Below, one piece after another: positions 62,801 through 64,000 of a stretch of 64,000 bases of DNA. How positions within the stretch are numbered: position 1 is the first letter of the stretch; every line of letters starts with the position of its first letter. The position numbers were made by a program, and so were the translations under genes. Under the pieces are notes generated by a model, which had not been told where the DNA came from, searched no databases, and saw only the letters and a program-made list of their open reading frames with translations. Source of the DNA: Crocodylus rhombifer (Eukaryota; Chordata; Crocodylia; Crocodylidae); assembly GCA_038503035.1 (NCBI GenBank), contig JAVSML010001155.1, positions 62,001-126,000 on the forward strand, given 5' to 3'.

Positions 62801-63736
62801 AATGTGGTTGGTTTTAGAGATGAGCTTTTGTATACTAGTTTTTCATGCAACTTGCCTACCCATAAGCATGTCCATGTCAAGTAAATGTCTAAACACATTA
62901 TTTAAATAGAATCTGTATAATAGAAAACAAAGAATAAAAGAATGGTAATTTAAATAAAATCCATTGGGAGGTTAAGGCCACTTCCTGGTATGTCAGCTTA
63001 GTGGTTTATAGGAAAAAAAGGAGTGTTGGCTAATGGAAATAAACAGTACACAGTGAATAAATGGTAAAATTTAGTTTACAAATGGTAAATGGCTTCTTGT
63101 TACTGGGAAGCATCTATGCACTTACACTGTATATGCATGCATTCATACATGCACTATAATCTTGATAGTGAGCATTAATTTGGTCACCTTTTTTCCTTTT
63201 GCAAACAAATCTATCCTAAATAGTTTGAATTCAGTGTAAAAAGATCTAATGACACCTTGTTCTTATGATTCATCACAGGAAATAATACCAAGACAACAGA
63301 GGTGATGCTGACAAAGGTGATATGACCTGAAAAACAATGTCTGTATGGAGAAGGCTGGAAAGGAGCTTTAGAAAACAGTGAAATGCAGATACATGCTGTG
63401 CATTTTAAACAGAAACACAGAGGTATTTTTCTTTTTGCCGGAAATTGTCATTGGATTTGATTGATTAGGCATCCAGAACATATAAGGGACAAACATATGC
63501 TAAACAGCTACTGCCTGATATAAATGAATTGAGATGGTCAGTCAAATCAAGATGCCCACATGCTATGAAGTATTAAAAAATTAACTCGATTGTCTCTGGC
63601 TGAATACAATTACTACCGACAAAGGCCCCCTCAACCAAGAGTCATCTTCTGTTAACATGCCGGGTAGGTAAAGTGCAGAAAGGTGGCAGGCCTGGCAGTG
63701 CAAAAAGAGAAAGGATCAAAGGGATTCTACACTTAC

Positions 63737-63804
63737 ATTGCCTCTGAAGGTTCCCGGTTCAGGCTACTTGTCTGTGCCTGCTGCAGAGACTGCGACCCTC
63801 CCAT
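63737..63804 (-). CDS. TACC2: TACC2 coding exon 1 (start codon)
   Basis: The exon starts at ATG 63802-63804 and encodes MGGSQSLQ followed by about 15 residues, ending EPSEA plus two bases (AT). The donor gtaagtg begins at 63736. An in-frame TAG lies 24 bases upstream (63829-63831), so this ATG is the first possible start for this transcript. The glycine after Met within MGGSQS could be a myristoylation signal (inference only). The split codon is completed by the G that opens the next exon, giving Met. This exon is the alternative first exon of the intermediate-length isoform in mammals (from memory). Confidence 0.93.
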
Positions 63805-64000
63805 CCTCAGGATGCCCTTGAGTTGAAGCTAGCTGCGAGCAGGGCCAGCTTCCTTGTTAATTCCACCAGCAAGAAGCCCTGAGAGGTCTGACAGTGTAGG
63901 GGCTGCAATACTGCAGTGCAGATGGAAACAGCTGCTTGCATCAGTGGCAGCAACAGCAGAGACACTTTAGCAGCAGCTTCTCTTCTCTGAACTGTTGCCA
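63805..64000 (-). promoter_or_regulatory. TACC2: TACC2 5' UTR (probable), edge of window
   Basis: This is the sequence immediately upstream of the TACC2 ATG. It contains an in-frame stop at 63829-63831 and is rich in CTG/CAG triplets on the transcribed strand. No clear splice acceptor was seen near the ATG, which favours it being leader sequence of a first exon rather than intron. No TATA box or CpG island is obvious in these 196 bases; the promoter probably lies beyond 64000. The transcription start cannot be placed from sequence alone. Confidence 0.5.

Larger units (their letters stand above)
39220..63736 (-). other. TACC2: TACC2 intron 1 (24.5 kb)
   Basis: The longest intron seen here. 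It holds simple repeats (42350-42398, 43906-43954), hAT elements (43344-43598, the nested pair 47224-48410, 58175-59198), a MIR relic (49158-49400), a GC-rich block (50729-51368), a CR1 3' end (51369-51840), a strong hairpin (57166-57219) and short tandem duplications. Long AT-rich stretches such as 39230-42340, 43960-47210, 51850-57110 and 59870-63730 contain no feature I can name. No other gene was recognised on either strand. Confidence 0.7.
8045..63804 (-). other. TACC2: TACC2 gene, 5' and central part (runs off the left edge)
   Basis: The minus-strand gene is rebuilt from exons whose GT-AG borders and codon phases join without a gap. Translations match my memory of vertebrate TACC2: the MGGSQSLQ start, the SDSEEAFETPES segment, the acidic SDP-type repeats, the KWTCMTVDL and EELEF blocks, in that order. 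TACC2 is a cytoplasmic and centrosomal protein that works through its C-terminal coiled coil with the ch-TOG/CKAP5 microtubule polymerase (family knowledge). 795 codons are visible without the cassette exon. The stop codon and most of the coiled coil lie outside the window. The N-terminal start matches the intermediate TACC2 isoform; the giant exon of the longest isoform would lie to the right of 64000. Paralogues TACC1 and TACC3 are less likely because of the SDP repeats and the linker sequence. Confidence 0.95.

Overview
This is a stretch of an amniote genome, most likely a crocodilian (a turtle is possible). The evidence is an intron-rich gene on the minus strand, CR1 LINE 3' ends with the sauropsid-type tail (tctatgaaatct), MIR-like SINE relics, and many non-autonomous hAT elements with 8-bp target duplications. 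The organism assignment is inference from repeat content; no species was identified.

The only protein-coding gene I can support is TACC2 (transforming acidic coiled-coil protein 2), read right to left. Its 5' exon (ATG at 63804, minus strand) lies at the right edge. Ten constitutive-looking coding exons follow at 63737-63804, 39068-39219, 25721-27038, 19448-19508, 17769-17976, 13409-13470, 12394-12506, 10202-10373, 9045-9185 and 8045-8134. All junctions are GT-AG and the phases join without a break. They give 2385 coding bases, or 795 codons, ending just inside the coiled-coil TACC domain. The exons for the rest of that domain must lie beyond position 1. An eleventh, well-supported but unfamiliar exon (22826-22996, 171 nt, 57 codons, symmetric phase) fits between the large acidic exon and the DTFRV exon and looks like an in-frame cassette.

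Everything else is intron. Intron 1 (39220-63736) and intron 2 (27039-39067) are long. The introns are dense in short DNA transposons: at least ten hAT-type copies whose ends, and in most cases target-site duplications, can be read directly. They include a nested pair at 47224-48410 and a nearly full-length palindromic 1.2-kb element at 1655-2862. Other repeats are a pogo/Tigger-like element, two opposite CR1 3' ends, palindromic amniote repeats carrying a hammerhead-like motif, a (CA)n and a (GA)n tract, and several short tandem duplications. The many GC-rich open frames on both strands near 2000, 5500, 14500, 24200, 30300, 47900, 51200 and 58700 are shadows of these repeats, not genes.

The main points for follow-up are the cassette exon, a serine in the predicted Aurora-A/clathrin-type motif of exon 8 where I remember human TACC2 as having alanine, and the large palindromic hAT family. 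I found no obviously novel protein system.
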